Positions 1 to 14,500 of a stretch of 64,000 bases of DNA are shown piece after piece (the stretch's first letter is position 1; the number at the start of each line of letters is the position of its first letter). The position numbers and the translations under genes were made by a program. The notes beneath the pieces were generated by a model that was not told the DNA's origin, searched no databases, and saw only the letters and a list, made by a program, of their open reading frames with translations. Origin of the DNA: Lycocorax pyrrhopterus obiensis (lineage: Eukaryota; Chordata; Aves; Passeriformes; Paradisaeidae); NCBI GenBank assembly GCA_014706295.1, contig JACSVZ010000016.1, forward strand, positions 5,437,168 through 5,501,167, read 5' to 3'.

Positions 1-1882
1 TTCCTGTTATTCTTTGAGTTAGACCATGCCCTTGGGTAGTATACCAAACCCCAGAAATGCAAAATATGAAAGTAATAAACATACAACTGCTCAGAACTTG
101 ATAATGATCTCTGTGAAACAAAATCTGAGGATTTTTGGTAGGCTTTGATGATTCTGAACATGGAATTAAGCTGAATATATTTTAAATTAAACCTAAAATA
201 AAAACAGCTGCTGGAAAACACGCATGACCAAATTCCTCATCTGAACATGTGCTGCTTTTGGCTATTTTCTTTTAGATTTTAAAACTTCACTGGCATTCAG
301 TATATTCAACTCCAGTATGAAGCCAAGTACAGTAGCTACTGCTGGCATTTAGTTAAGCCAATCTAATTTTATAGATGTTTGCCTGACAACTCAGAACCAC
401 TGCTACTTCCATTGGTGAAGGATTATACCACCAAATAAATTTGTTCACTCTGGTAGCTGCAATTCTATGTGCAACAGGGCCTAAGAGAAATACACACATC
501 GTTAAGGTTCATGAAGTTCCCCCTCCTGCTCTGATGGTAACCCTCAAAGCCAAATAATCATATGGAAAAAAGACAGACTGCTAATTAATTTTCTTAAGAG
601 TTAATCTGAATAACAAAACAAGACAGATTCCTAGGAGAATTTTCCTGCACAAAAAGGATTTGTCCCATTAAAAAAATATATTTTTTCTGCTTGAGAAACA
701 GGGGAACAATACAGGAGAAAGCGACACAGGAGAAGAAATTACTTCTATTACTGATACATATGAAAAAGACTTATTCCAGCACAGCAAGCCAGAGGGCAAA
801 ATTAACAAGATGCATAGAATTCAATTCCACTTGTGACTGAATTACCAAACAAAAGATATCCATGTCACAGTGGAAATGCCCTAATCAAATAAACTTTGAA
901 ATACCATTTATTTGGAAATCTGAACCTCTGTTCCCAAATCTACAAGATTCCATGGAAATTCAAGAGGGATACAAAACACAGCACATTCTGCAGCACTGTG
1001 AATTGAATAAGCTTTCATACTTGCCATGTTTTTGTTGATAAAACTATAAACCATGTACATGCGTTGTTTCCTTTGCACTTGGTAGGATGACAGCAAAAAT
1101 TTGAGCAATTAATTTCACAGTGGTCAAAAAGCAGTTGTCTGTCCTATATTCATTTACCTTTAAAACCTGGATATCTTAAAAAATGAACCCACATCCTAAA
1201 AAAGCCATTCCTCTACGAAAATCTTTCTCACTCTGTTTTAATCTCCTTGTAGCATCTGCATGTCTCAGAAGACACTTTAGAGGGAAAAGACAGACGTTTT
1301 CTTGAGCCTAAAATCTGAAGGTCCATAACCACTGCCAAAATAAGGCAATATTAACTATACCTAAACACCAAAAGATCATTTTTACAATCTATCCATAAAT
1401 CTGAAATGCTGTCAAATAGAGACAGTAGAAGAAGATTTCCATGCATTCTGGGGAAAAAAATCGAAACCAAACCCCAACACAGTCCCCACGCTGCACTCCT
1501 GAAAATGCCTACCAGCACAAAGATAAGCTTTCATCGTTTTTTGCAAGGAATAATTCTCAAGGGTTTCACGTAACCAAGTTATGCATAAAGTCGTCCGTGA
1601 CAGCCATGGCACACAGAGGACAAGAGAAGAAACGGAGCTTTATTTGTTCATAATCCTCAGGAGTGAATACTGCAGCTCCAACAGCTGCCTGCCTCCTCAA
1701 AACCCCAGTGTCTTCACCTAATTTGGCTACAGGAGCTGGGACTGATGCAACTCCAGAATTTCAGATTACTCTTTTATGACCCATTAAGCATTAATTTCAC
1801 TCCTCAACCTTCCCTCTGACACCCTGACTTGTTGAAGGACCTGCTGGCCTCTGACTGCCCCAAGGCCCAGCTTGGCAAGTGT
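1..1882 (-). other. Intron of the glypican gene (downstream side), first stretch
   Basis: AT-rich unique-looking sequence lying 3' of the coding exon on the transcribed (minus) strand. Open frames do not exceed 70 codons, and none has splice sites plus recognisable protein. I see no repeat or RNA gene here. Confidence 0.6.
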
Positions 1883-2325
1883 CACAAAATCATGGAATGC
1901 TTTGGGTTGGAAGGGACCTTAAAGATCATCTCGCTCCAACCCCTGCCATGGGCAGGGACACCTTGCACTATGCCAGATTGCTCCAAGCCCCATCCAACCT
2001 AGCCTTGGACACTTCCAGGGATCCAGGGCCAGCCACAGCTTCTCTGGGCACCCTGTGCCAGGGCCTCACCACCCTCACCATGAAGAATTTCTTCCTAGGA
2101 TCTAATCTAAACCTACTTTCTTTCAGTCTGAAGCCATTTCTCCTTGTCCTGTCACTAAATGCCCTTGTAAAAAGTCCCTCTCCACATTTCATGTGGTTCC
2201 TCTCAGGCACTGGAAGGCCACAATTAGGTCACCCTGAACCCTTCCCTTCTGCAGGCTGAAAAATTCCAATTCACTCAGGCTCTCATTGTAGGAGAGGTGC
2301 TCCATCCCTCTAATCAAATCTCAAA
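1883..2325 (-). mobile_element. CR1 LINE, 5'-truncated 3' end
   Basis: The plus strand begins with two 8-bp units (CACAAAAT, CATGGAAT) like the terminal octamer repeats of CR1. It continues with GGGTTGGAAGGGACCTTAAA, the familiar reverse complement of an avian CR1 3' end. Further CR1-like sequence (a stretch around GGGACACCTTGCACTA, then CCCTTGTAAAAAGTCCCTCT and GGAGAGGTGCTCCA) runs to about 2325, where the match fades. The element therefore lies on the minus strand with its 3' end at 1883 and has lost its 5' part and all of its coding region. A 126-codon open frame on the plus strand here is antisense to the repeat and not a gene. Confidence 0.92.
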
Positions 2326-5040
2326 CCATTATGTCCTGTGTTCCTGCCCCACTGTCCTCCCATAAGGAAACACAAAAAAGTGGGAACTGGAAGGCTGGAG
2401 TGATGGTTTTAGAAGGAAAAGGGCCTTGCTAAGTAGTATTTAACAGCACCCAGGCTCTCATATGGGTGCCCTGTGATGGTGGTGAAGTATTCTCTCCCTG
2501 CAACTCATAACAAGATCCAGTTTTTTCAGAAGTGCAAGACAGCACTGCTTTCACCACATACGGCAAAATCTTCATGGAGCAAAGCACCAGAGCTCACTCC
2601 CAATGAGGGCAGCAACGTTCGACAGACACAAGCTCCCCCTCCAACCCCAGCAACCACATGGAGATCATACAGCTCAGGTGAAATGTCACAGAAAATCCTC
2701 CTTTCTTTGTCATTTTTCCCTGGTTTATTATGGACATTTTACTCACATGTCAGTATCAGAATTTATCTACTAAATAAAATCTAAATAACGTCAAGGTTGT
2801 CAAGAATCTGACCTTGGAATCAAAAGATTGCGAATTTTATTAAAGCAGCAAGCAAGACAATTTCCACTAAAAAAAATGTGCAAGAGCACAATACCAACCA
2901 TGTCAGCATGTTTGATTAGAAACATGTTATGTTTTCCTTGACAAAAGATGAAAAATTGCAGAAAATTTAAATTATTAGTTCTGATTTTTAAATATAAGAG
3001 GGGCTTGTTTTCTCTTAAAATATCTTCACATTCAAAAAAGTTCAATCGCCTCAAGTAAACGGACATAACGTCTATTTCGCACAAGCAAATTTAGAAGAGT
3101 CACATAAACATCAAACTGATCAGTTACACATAAAAATATGTATGTTTGATGTCACATCACCAAAATATCCCAGAAAACACATTCACCATGGCTTCTATCA
3201 CTGGGGTTCACCATACTTCACTCTTGAGTCATTACCTGGAGCAGAACCGGGACCTCATTTAAGTTTAATAGTTGTAAATAACATTACATCAATTTCCAAA
3301 TTTGTACTTAAATGCAATACATACACTTCAGGCATATCATCATCACTGTCACACTTAACTCTTACTGCTTTCTTTAGATTATGTGCTTGAAACAGATCAA
3401 AATAATTTCATTTAACCAATTTTTTTACATTTCCACTTTTAGTAAACTCTATGAATATGATCTTGCCCATGTTCAGTATATTTAGAGAGCTTCTGTTTTT
3501 ACACTGGAGTAGTGAACAAGTTACTGTGACAACTTTTATTTGGATATTCCCAGTCCATAATTTTGAACGTGGATGGCACTGTAACTCAATGCTTTGTGCC
3601 AAAAGAATGCAAAGTGCACACTCATAACAAGCAAATGAGCTGAAATATAAAAATGTGCTAGATACTGTGGCTTGGAAGCGGAAGAAACTTTCAGGCACTC
3701 AAAAAGCACAGCAATAAAAAGGCAATATTTTGCTATGCAAATCTCAGTATTTTTTTCCTCCAAAGAGTATCAGGTCCCTAAGTAATTCACAATTAATAGG
3801 CCTGTTCTTGACAGAAAATGTGTATCTTATTAAAGGAAGAAAAATTTGTTACTTTTACTCAAAAAGATTTAAGAGTTTCCAAAAGCTCTAAGTGGCATAA
3901 GCACTTCTTCAGAGAGGTACTTCTCCTCAGAGGTATAATCTTACCCTTTTCAACAGGGGCCTGTTAAAAGAATTTATTTGTGAAAGGATAATCTTCTGCA
4001 GTTTGAACTTTCTCACCAAGCTCCCTGCTCATTGCTATGCGGTGTGGGAGGTAAGTCTGCTTGCAATGCCAGCCATGTCTATCGAATCAGAACTAACCTT
4101 TTGTTCCACTTATTTTCTCTGCAACTTTCCGCCATCAGTGGCCACCTCAAAAAAAATATACTTTTGAAGCCTTGTTGCCTTTTAGGTAACAACACTTCCA
4201 AGCTGGTTCAAAATAAGAAAGTTTCATGGTTTTGTGGAAAGCCAGTAAGGACTTTTTGCAGAACACAGGAATGTGTGGCCTGAACTTTGTCACCTCCACT
4301 TTGTGAATGCTCATCAATGCAAAAATAAAGGGAATGTCATCTCATACTCTAACACCAACTTATACCAGAGTCCAAAAATTAAAGACCAGAAAACTGATTC
4401 CCATTACTTATCAATACCAACAGAACAGCAAGATTCAGACAGCAAATCAGTTTCAGAAAGAAGAAAGATCATAGTAACAATCAGCACTAATGATACAAAT
4501 AAACACACTAAGGAGATCAAAGAAAGATTGATGACTACAGTATTCACTTCACTTTACAGAAAAGAAATATTCTTAAGGAATAAGTACCCGTAACTTACAC
4601 CACACACACAAATCAGTGCTTGCTCACTAAACATCATAAATGCATATAAAACCATAAAACACACACAACAAGTACCCTGCAATGCAAAAAACCAACCCAC
4701 GGTCTCTGAAGGAAAAGCACACAAAACCAGAAAGGATATAAAATTAGAAAACCTTATTAAGCAGACACTGGCCATGTATCAAGAATGCAGCTTTATCACA
4801 ATCTTAAACCAAAGAAAAAAACACATGATAAAATTGTGAATGTCTATGGTTTCTCTTTTCATTCAATGCTGTGCATTATATTTTCAAATTATTAAAAAAT
4901 CATCTTGGTAAAATCATGTACTGTAGGGGTATCACTGGGGAATCTGGTAAAGAAAAAAATCTCTTTGTTAGCCAAGCCACAAAGCATCTACAGAGCCTAA
5001 TTCATCATGAAAATGCCAGGATGCCTGACAGCTGAGTGAC

Positions 5041-5520
5041 AGATCAGCCCTCTGCTCGCTCCCTCTCCCCTGGCAGAGGAGCCCCTTTGATTCGGTGTGT
5101 CTGCTCCTCCAGGACAGCACAACTCATGTGCACAGTGGTTGCAAGCAAGAGCTTAGCTCAGGAAAAAGGGGACGGACGGAGCACAAAAGCCCTCACAGGA
5201 CAGGTGGGAATTTGCTGGGTGCTGGGAACTTCTTGCCGGGTGTAAGGGAGCGTTTCCTCACATTTTCCTTCCTCTCCCCGGCAAGGGAGATCAGGGAGCT
5301 CTGCAGCTCTGCCCACCCCGCGCAAGGCACCAGGCTCTGGCAGCAGGACCTGACACCTGCCCAGGGGCCCAGGCCCAGAAAGCCCAGTGCTGTCACCCGG
5401 GACCTGCCATCCCACCTGGGCGGGCAGGAGCGGCCCGAGCCCTGCTGCGCACGGAGGGTCAGGCATCAGGAGCTCAGCCTTTCCAGCTGTCCGTCAGTCT
5501 GCTGCTCACGCGAAAATGAA
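5041..5520. promoter_or_regulatory. GC-rich, CpG-enriched intronic patch
   Basis: I counted 18 CpG dinucleotides in 480 bp, against an expectation near 42 from an estimated base composition (ratio about 0.43), in a segment of roughly 58% GC inside AT-rich intron. That is below the usual CpG-island threshold but well above the neighbouring sequence. Open frames of up to 145 codons on both strands follow from the GC content. It could be an intronic regulatory element, or simply GC-rich sequence. Confidence 0.25.
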
Positions 5521-8500
5521 GCCTGTGCTTAAGTGCTTTATGGGACTGGGGCCAGAATGCTCGGTTTCTTGCAGAAATGTTTTTATATCCGTAATGTTAG
5601 CTCAATCCTTCTGCCAAGTAAACCTCTTTTCCCAGAGTTTTGTTTATTTTTCAGGATTGAGCTCAGAGAGGGCTGGGGGTTAACCTCAAGTACAGTGGCC
5701 TGATTGCCATATATGTTGAAGGCACTTTATACTGAAAAGGCAGCTATAAAGTATGCTCACTTTATTAGTCCCTATCTCTGCAAGGGACAAGCAAAGCAGC
5801 ACAGGAATAAGTGAAAATAAGTCTCTCCCATTCAATCTGTGAAAGAACAGACAGTGCATAGATGAAAAAGTAAATTAAATAATTCCAAGTACAAGTAACA
5901 CAGTATTGGATCGTTTATGCTTTCAGTCTGTAATTTTTCTCTGTATATTTTAAAAATCTAAAACTCTAAGATGAAAGAAAAAGGGAAACAAGGGAGTACT
6001 TGGAAAAAAAACTTCATAAGCAAACACTTGAGCAAAACAACTCAAATCACTCAAAAAGAGAGATTATTTTTCTAATCATGACCAATGTGTTGGCGAGAAA
6101 AGACCCTAAAATAACCCTAAATTTTTATACCCAAAGATAATCAGCTTCAAAAAACAAAGCGAGAGATAGTTTGGGTTCAGGAACTTTGTGGGAAAGTAAT
6201 CTCTGTAACACCTTCCCACCTTTCCCAGCTGGTAGCAATGGGTGGGTGGGACAAGGCTGAAGAGGGGACACAGTGGCCATGTGGAGGATACCCACAAGGG
6301 CAGGTGGGGAACAGAGCAGGACTGGGCTCTATCCCACACACCCTGCAAGGCCACACAAGCCTTGAAGGCTATGAAATCCAAGCAAATTTTAAAGTCTTAG
6401 TTTCCCTTCCCCTGTTTGAGCAAGTGTACTTCCTTGGAGAAATTTTCCTCAGAAATTTAAGAAACGTGGAAAAAAATAATAAAAATGGAAAAGAATTTAC
6501 TGTCTTATGGCTCAGCCCAATAAAATTTAGATGCTCAAAAGCAAAAGTGGTCATGAGGTCTTTGCAGCAAACCAGTGAGGCACAGACTTTCTTGTTCTGT
6601 CCCTAACCTTTCATAAAGCATTTTACAAACAATGGACACAAGGAAAACTGGAACCACTCAGACCCTGCAATGACAAGCTAATATTTCAAGTCTCACTCAG
6701 TCATTAGTGCACAAAGTAATGACGGGACAAAGACAACTTCTTTGGAGTCTGATGTCAAAAAATTGTATTTATTCTATAGAATACTGTAAAGAAGTGATGA
6801 AACATTTTCATGGGATCATATGCACTGGGGAGGAACACAAAAATACTTTAAGTGTATCACATCTTATGACTTGGAAATCCTGGGTCACTACATGTAGTCT
6901 CAAAATAGAATCATGGACTGATTACACATTTTCATAGCTAACTATAATGAACAAGCCATTCTTTTTCACTTTCAGATCATGAAAAATGTCAGTTCAACTA
7001 ATCATCATGAAGAATTAAGCTCATGTCAAAATTCAGAGTCTATCAATGGAGCAGCTCAAATCCTGCAAGAAGCTGATTTCATAATTCCATCAAGGATGAA
7101 GCCCCACAATTGAGGACATATCCTGGTCAAGTTTAGACAAGGAGAAGTATAAATTATATATACTTAATGATTAAAGCTTGCAGAGTAATGCACCACATAC
7201 CCCACAGAAAACCCAACAAAACACAAAGTGCCTTTTTTGTAAAACACGTAGAACCAATTAAAGGGAGAGGAGCAAAAGAAACTGAACAAAAGCCCTGAAG
7301 ATCTGCCGCTGTGTGGGTGTGAAAGGGTGTGTGTGGTCATTCACACACTCCTGTCCCTCCCCAGCTATCAGCAGTAGGGAAGGGCACACCTGAGGAGGTC
7401 CAGCTGACTGCTCTGGAGAGCTCACACACAGATTAATCCAGCCAAGCATCCTCTAGCAGAGGCAAAATATAGCTAAAACCAGCTTGAAATGGTAGGATTA
7501 ACCAAGCAGGACACTCTAACGGCAAGACAGACAATATTGATGTTGTTAAGTCCTCACCAGCGCTCCAAACTGACAAAAAAGGAGGCAAGTAACTGGAATA
7601 CAAGCACTGGAAAGACTTCTCTAGACGAATCCGTGCACCTCGAGAGCTGGCTGATGTGACACCCTTCCCCCCAGGGTTTCAAGGGAAACCCATCACATGG
7701 AATGCCTTGTGCCTTACTGGAAAACCCAGCACTGCAGCCAAGCAGCTCTGGGAAAGGGAAACCACTGCCTGGGGTGCCACTACATCAAGGGGACAACAGA
7801 GCAGTGCTCTGCTCCCATAACTTCACACAACTCTGTGTAACACAGGTCCAGTTGCTAAGCCTGGTTGAGGAGGAGGAGACATGGCCATGCTGCTGCTGGA
7901 ACTGTCTCCCCTGTTGTATTAAACCTGTTTTCTCAGAATAACCCAAGTGAAACCAGTTTATATTGCTTCATGGCCTGTAAGACCAGCCAGGCCATCTGTT
8001 GACATCTTCCTACAGTCAGCAAAAATTATCATTTATATTATCTTAAAAGACATTGCAGTTCTTTGACTCTTCAAATACGGGGTGGGGGGGTTCCATAATT
8101 GTTTTTCTAGCTCTTTTCCATGTCTTTTGTCTCAATTTCTTACATTCCTTTCCCACTGCTTTGCCTCCATATTCTTCTACATCTCTTTCTCCTGGGTTAG
8201 CCCTTTTTTCTCTTTGTTTTTTCTTTCCATACAAAGAAGATTCTCTCAAAACCACTGCCTGTCTCATTCTAACTGTGAATAGCGTAATCTTTCTGTTACC
8301 TCAAATCACTGTTTCAGTTCTTTCTATGTGCCTCTCTCCCCTTCTGCCAATGTCCAGCAGTTCAGAAACACAAATGACAAATTCCTGTCACAAAGGCTTT
8401 CCCAGACACGATGTACAATTCCTGAGAATTTGCCTTAACTTCTTCCCACAATCTTCTGTTCCCTAGAAGATGTGTTCCTCAAGTTCAAGCTCCTTCTCCC

Positions 8501-8541
8501 CGAATTCCCATCTGTGTCAGGTGCCAGTGCCCAGCGCTGGC

Positions 8542-8578
8542 GGGGGGTGGTGGGGGGGGTCTCTCTGAGGGGTAGGGG
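8542..8578 (+). other. G-rich tract with quadruplex potential
   Basis: Four G runs lie in 37 bp on the plus strand: 8542-8547, 8552-8559, 8569-8572 and 8575-8578. The loops are 4, 9 and 2 nt, and the 8-G run can split to shorten the long loop. The plus strand is the template strand for the glypican transcript. Confidence 0.45.
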
Positions 8579-11500
8579 CTGCCCTGTGCCAGACACAGCC
8601 AATTCCAGCTGCCCCCAGGCCCAGGGCTGCTCTCTGTGGCATGTCCGTTCTGCTGCTGGCAGATGAGTTCCAACTTTTGGTATGTAAAAATGAGAAGGTA
8701 AAAATCCATCAAGCTCTGCATGTCCCTGCTCTAGTGCCACATTCAGGTGTGACAGCCTGGGTTAGTACAAAGCACAAAGGGATTATTTCCTTTTGCCTCC
8801 ACAGAAGGCAGCAGTGTCACACTCACTCACTAGAAAAAAAAGGGGGAAAGCATGTAATTAAAATACAGAGAGCATATTAGGAATGAGAACCAAGGGTAAA
8901 CTCCATACATCAAGTACAGCAGTGAGTCAAAGCAAACTGTGTTACTGAGTGAAGTTTTTAACAAAAAGTATTGGCAAAGAAAGAAAACAGGGGACAAAGT
9001 ATGGACATCTCCCCAAAAAGAGCCACTGGCCCTTTCAAACAAATATGGGCACATCTTTGAGTACTTCCACTGTGATACCACGTGAGCAAACGAGTGTCCT
9101 TCCGTAAGGGCACAGCGATGGACAGAAACGCCTCAATCTCCTCTTCACTGTCCAGACAGACATCTGCCCCTCAATCCTCTTCTTGTACATCCAGCTTCCA
9201 GTTTCTCCTGCCAGTCCAACACACCAGGGCCCTGTGCTCACCTTTCAAACTGCACTCCTGATCCCACTCCAACTACAGAGAACAAAGCACAGACTTGAAC
9301 GCTTGAAACAGTCAGTCTAGAAATTACTGTATTTTCTTCTCTTTCCCCTATCCTCCACTCCTTATTAATATTTCCAGCAGTAAATGCCTTCTAGGGAACT
9401 CTGCAACAACGAGGCCCACCTCTGGGAAAATGAGGATTCACATGTTGCCATGGCTCACGAGCTCATGAGCTACGGGTCTGCAATAAAAGCAACACAATTT
9501 CATTAGAGAGGATTAAAACTGTTTGATCTCCCAGAAAACGACTACAGGGGATAGTGTAGAGCAGAGCAGGTTTGCAAAGAAACAGAGATTAGAGGCACCA
9601 ATATACACTTCAGGTAAGGAGACAGAGGCTCTTACTATTGTAAAAAATAAGCTTTGGAAGTAGTGTTGGTGACTGCCAGTAACTCAGATGTAACAGCTGT
9701 CAGAATGTTCAGGTCCCGTCCCAACTTGAAAAATCAGGTATTTTATATCTCCAGTTAGTGACATAAAAGCCAACACTTGCTTGATGTCACAGACAACAAA
9801 ATTTGTGTATCTTCCTTTCTATATAAATGGCAAATTTTGCTCTGAGCAGAGTCCCCTTAAGCTGGTCAGGGCAAACACTTGCTCTGCTTGGTCCCATGGC
9901 TGCAGAAAGCATTTGGCTGCAGCACACGAAAGATGAAGCCTTAAAAAGGCCACATATCTCTCTGGGCTTCGAGTATTTAAAAGGAAAGGCAGGTCTTCTC
10001 CTCTAAATGCAGGTACAACAAGTTCAATAACTACCATTTATAGTTCCATTTTCCCTTATATAAACTGTGCCGACTTCTCTGGTTTATATAGTCATAGGTG
10101 GACCAGAGGAAAACTCAGTGAAGGTTTTGTAGAGGTGGACTAAAAGAATAAAAAATAAGTAAAGCTTCACTACAATTCATAAAAGCCTAGAGAAGCACAA
10201 CAAAATCACGTCCACAGAAGAAGGGCACATACCCCATGAGTCACCAGGTTCCTCTTTCCAAGCTGTGCCCTAGGTTTATTCACAATATGACCATTTCAGC
10301 CCTGATCCAGAGCAGCACCATGTGCTGATGCTGCTGCTGCCCAGTGCCTCCCTAGGACAGCTAGGAAGCATTACAGCATTTCTAGTGTAAGACCAAATGC
10401 TGGTAATGGCGATTTTTTCTCAATTTTTCCAATTAATGTTAACCTAACTGAATAATTACTGGGAAACAGGAGAGGAAAAGGAAAGTTTGTACTCAGCTGG
10501 ATGAAATATGTCATTTTTCCCAGGGTACAAGACAGTGGTCTTCACAAGAGGCAGCCTTTTCCGGGGCAGAAGGTGACAACAGAGCCAACTGGCTTTTCAC
10601 TCGAATCTCATGCCCCATCTAATGCCAGGAGGTTGCAGCCTTGCACTCAGACAAATGGAAAAACTGGACATTATCCCCAGGTTCCTGTAAGTCCCTCCAA
10701 TGAAGCTGTAACAGCTGAGGATCTCCTCACTCTCCATCTTCCCTTGGTACAATGCAAAGCTACTGTCACTGGGTCTGCCAGACATGACTACAGTTCATGA
10801 CTGAACTACGGCACACTGTGAGGCAGCCAGCACTTACAATGTGACAGGTAAGAACACATTTTAATGTTCTTTCACACACTGAATCCACAGACTAAGCTAC
10901 TTAGGAGAAAAAAAAATCAAAGGAATTCAAAGATAGAATTCAAAGACAGAAGAATTAACACACATCTTCAGCTGGATATTGAAAAGACAACGCCCCAAGC
11001 TGTAAAAGAACCTGCAGCACCAAGCTTGTGTGGCACTGTAGCACCTAAACGGTGAGCAGGGACGTGAAACAAAATACCTACAAGTTAACAGATTAGCCCT
11101 CAAATGCCTTGTTGATAAAAACAGGACCTGAAGTTATTGATAGGAAAAACAGTGCTAAGAGTTACTTTATAGTTCAGTTTTTATATTCAAAGAAATGTGA
11201 CATTGTTCAAGGTACACTTTAGATGGCTGGTGTTTGTTTGGGGTTTTTGGTCATTTTCCCCCCAAAATCTAAACTATGCTAAATGCAAAATCAATGAAAA
11301 GCTTTCTTAACTATCTTAAAAATGAAATGAACCTGGGAATTGCTCTATCTTGCTCTAGGGGCAACCAAATGGTTAAAGAAAAAAATAAGGGAAAAAAAGC
11401 CTTAAAAGACTCAGGAGAATTAGCTGTTGCTAAAACAATTTTATGGTCCTTTCCACTTCAGTGGAGGTAGTTTGTATGGCTGACTGGAATCTATTCAATG

Positions 11501-14500
11501 CTGTCAAACATCTAACACTCCCATAGCCAGACGCCTTACAATGAATAACAAGCAGCCTCGCTGCCAATATGCTCGAGCTGCATTTTTTACCAGGGTCTGG
11601 ACCCCAACCCGGCAACACTCCAACTTCATTGTTTGATGCCTTGTTAATTTATAAGACCAAAAATTAACCACAACAAACAGAAGTGCCAAAATTCTAAAGC
11701 AATGCAGCTACAAAATCCATCATATTTAACAAACCACAATACAGAAAGTCAGGTTTGTAAAAAGAACCTGCGCATCTAATTTCTCTTTAGTAGTGTAAAT
11801 TGATTTCATAATAGAAAATAACACTCAATTTCAGCAGACGACTTCCACAATCTGGGGAGGCTTACAATAAGTGCATAGAATAAAAAAGAAAGAAGTAGAA
11901 ACAATGAATAAAGTGTACACAACACTCGTTGAAACACTAAGCACATCATCTGTCATCCTGAGTATCATCATTTCCATAAATATTATCCCAACCATTGATT
12001 GCCTTGCTCAGTGCTGTGCTTCAAGCAAAATCCTGGACTCTTACCATATTTCCGTCCTTCATCTTTCAACTCTAATAATGGTGAAGCGCTGACACCAGAC
12101 TCATATTCCAGGGAAGATAGAGAGTGCTCAGTGACAACCCTGGCTCTGTGAAATTACAACTGTGCTCTCTTGGCAGGTTTATGATTATGGCTCTGACAGG
12201 CCTTGTATTCTGGAGCTCATATCCTGCCTTGGGCACATCCTCCTCTTCTACAGCATCGAGCTAAAGTCAAACAGGACACACACATCACCGTGAAGGTATC
12301 CCTTTAGCATTTTCAACTTTGGGGGGAAAACAAGCATCATTCTCACCATATTTAACACAGCTTACGACTCTGGGGTTTACTTTTAATTATACTTGCTGCT
12401 AGAGTTCCCAGGACCTAATTCTCTAGGAACCATAAGGTGGTGCTGAAAAATTCCAGAGCCTCGGTTTGTAAAACAAAGTGAAGCAAAGCAGCTGCTTTGA
12501 GAAAAAGTGGCCACATCATGCCGATACACAGCCCTGAGAAAAACTAAACTCAAGTCCACAGTAGAACTCATGAGCTCATTCTTGCTAAACAAAAATAGAT
12601 GCTGCACTTTTAGAGCTGAGTTGATCACCCACACTAGAAAAGACACAGCTTTGAAGGTATGAAGAAAAGCAGTGGGCTGTGTTTGCCAGTGTGTGCACAA
12701 GTGCTTGTGGATGCTTGTGTTAGTCTTGACAGTACTGAACATCACAGAGGGACAGGCTGAACAGCCCTGCAATGGCCAAGGACACTCGCTTCATCAACCA
12801 TGCACTCTTAAGGATGTATTTAGAATGAACATCAATGGGGCATCATTGTTTTCAAGCCTAAAGAAAACAACAAGGCAGTATAAAATGTACCTTTCAGGAA
12901 TCTAGCGCCCCTAAATTATTTTCCCTAAACACAGACAGTATCCATAATACAGAGTGATTTTTTTTTAAATTATTTTTTTACAACACTGTTTAGGCCTCTT
13001 GCTCTGAAAGCCAGCTACTATTCCTTGGCCTTATCATTAACCCACTGTCCTTACTCTCTACATCTGGCCCTACAGCATACATTAGCATATGCAATGCACA
13101 ATAAACACCTGAATTACGCACAATTTCATCTGGTTTGAACCAGCATGCATGCACATCTCCAGAAAATACTCAACAGCATTTCTGGGACCCCACAAACATA
13201 CACAAAAACCTGACGTATTTTCTACAAACACTCTGGCAATAAGATCAGGCCAAACAAGTATCTCTTGACTGTAAACAGGAAGAATAATGGTGCTGTGATC
13301 CCTCTCAAAGACTGAAGTCTTTGTCAAAAGGCAGTACCCCCAAGTCATTATCATTCCCAAAACCTTAATCACAGTAATTAACCACAAAGGGTTAATCACA
13401 GACAAAGCTGGTCTCAGATCAAAAGCAGGTAAAAGGCTCCATCAGTTCCATTGGTATCAACATTTAACATAAGCCTTTTAGGGCACGTGTTTACACAAAA
13501 TCCAAGATTTAGGGAATGAAAAGTAGAACTTGAATACCGTTCCACCAGGCAGAAAAGAGCTTTTTATCTTACTACAGATTAATGACTCATTAATAGTGTG
13601 GTTAAGCACTATCAGCAAGTCAGCAGCCCGTTGGGAGGCGAGATGGGCCTTGTGAAGGAATGCCCTTAGGGATGAAGAGACACATCCATGCAAATGAATC
13701 ATCACTTCTGCAAAAGCAACTTAAGGCTGCACAGTTTATGTCAAATCAAATTCTTAGCTACATGTTTAGTCAAACAACATGACAGCTGGGTAATACCCAG
13801 TAAATATTCTCAGAACTAACTCAATTGTAATTACATGGTGTTTCTTTATTCCTGCTCCACTTGATGATAATTTAGACTTCTGGAAATACGTATTTCAATT
13901 TAACCTACTTCATTTTGACATAAATACTTAATTTCAAGCAGTTCGATCGCTACAGATGAGATGATCCTTACCACCAGGAAATCAGGCTACTCTGTGCTAT
14001 CAAACACCTGCATGGAAGAGAACTGTCATTAACCAACAGGGGCCAGAAAGCTCCTTGTATCCCCTTAGAGAGCTGTTCAAGGCTACATGAGGTCTAATTC
14101 TCCAGAGGACTTCTGTAACAGATAGAAATAAGGCAAATGCATTAAACAATTTAGATGATTATTTCCAGAAATACTTCTACAGTACTCAAGTGTCAAAATG
14201 CTTTTAAATCAAGCAAATTGCACATGGCAAGACTTACAAAGCTGACTACAAGAATTAGATGCTTACACTCCATGAAATTCAGTTGATTCCAGATATATAG
14301 CTCCACTGCTGCTTTTTAAAAATTCACCCATGACTGACCATAAGATGAGAGCAGTATCTTAATGAGTATAAAGCCCAAGAGAAATAAACCAAAAATTTAA
14401 TGCAGACTTACTTTTGCATGTTTTACAGCACTGTGAAAGCCATCCTCTTACCTCTCCCACAGAAATAGGTCATTACAAGGTGCTCCCTTGGGGCAATTCC

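Noticed and set aside
1441..1653. A plus-strand open frame containing TPTQSPRC, which recalls a stretch I remember just after the signature region of human GPC5.
   Set aside because: It lies on the strand opposite to the glypican exon, has no evident splice sites, and the flanking residues do not align. An eight-residue coincidence is the simpler reading.
1879..2259. A 126-codon plus-strand frame.
   Set aside because: It is wholly inside the CR1 relic, antisense to it.
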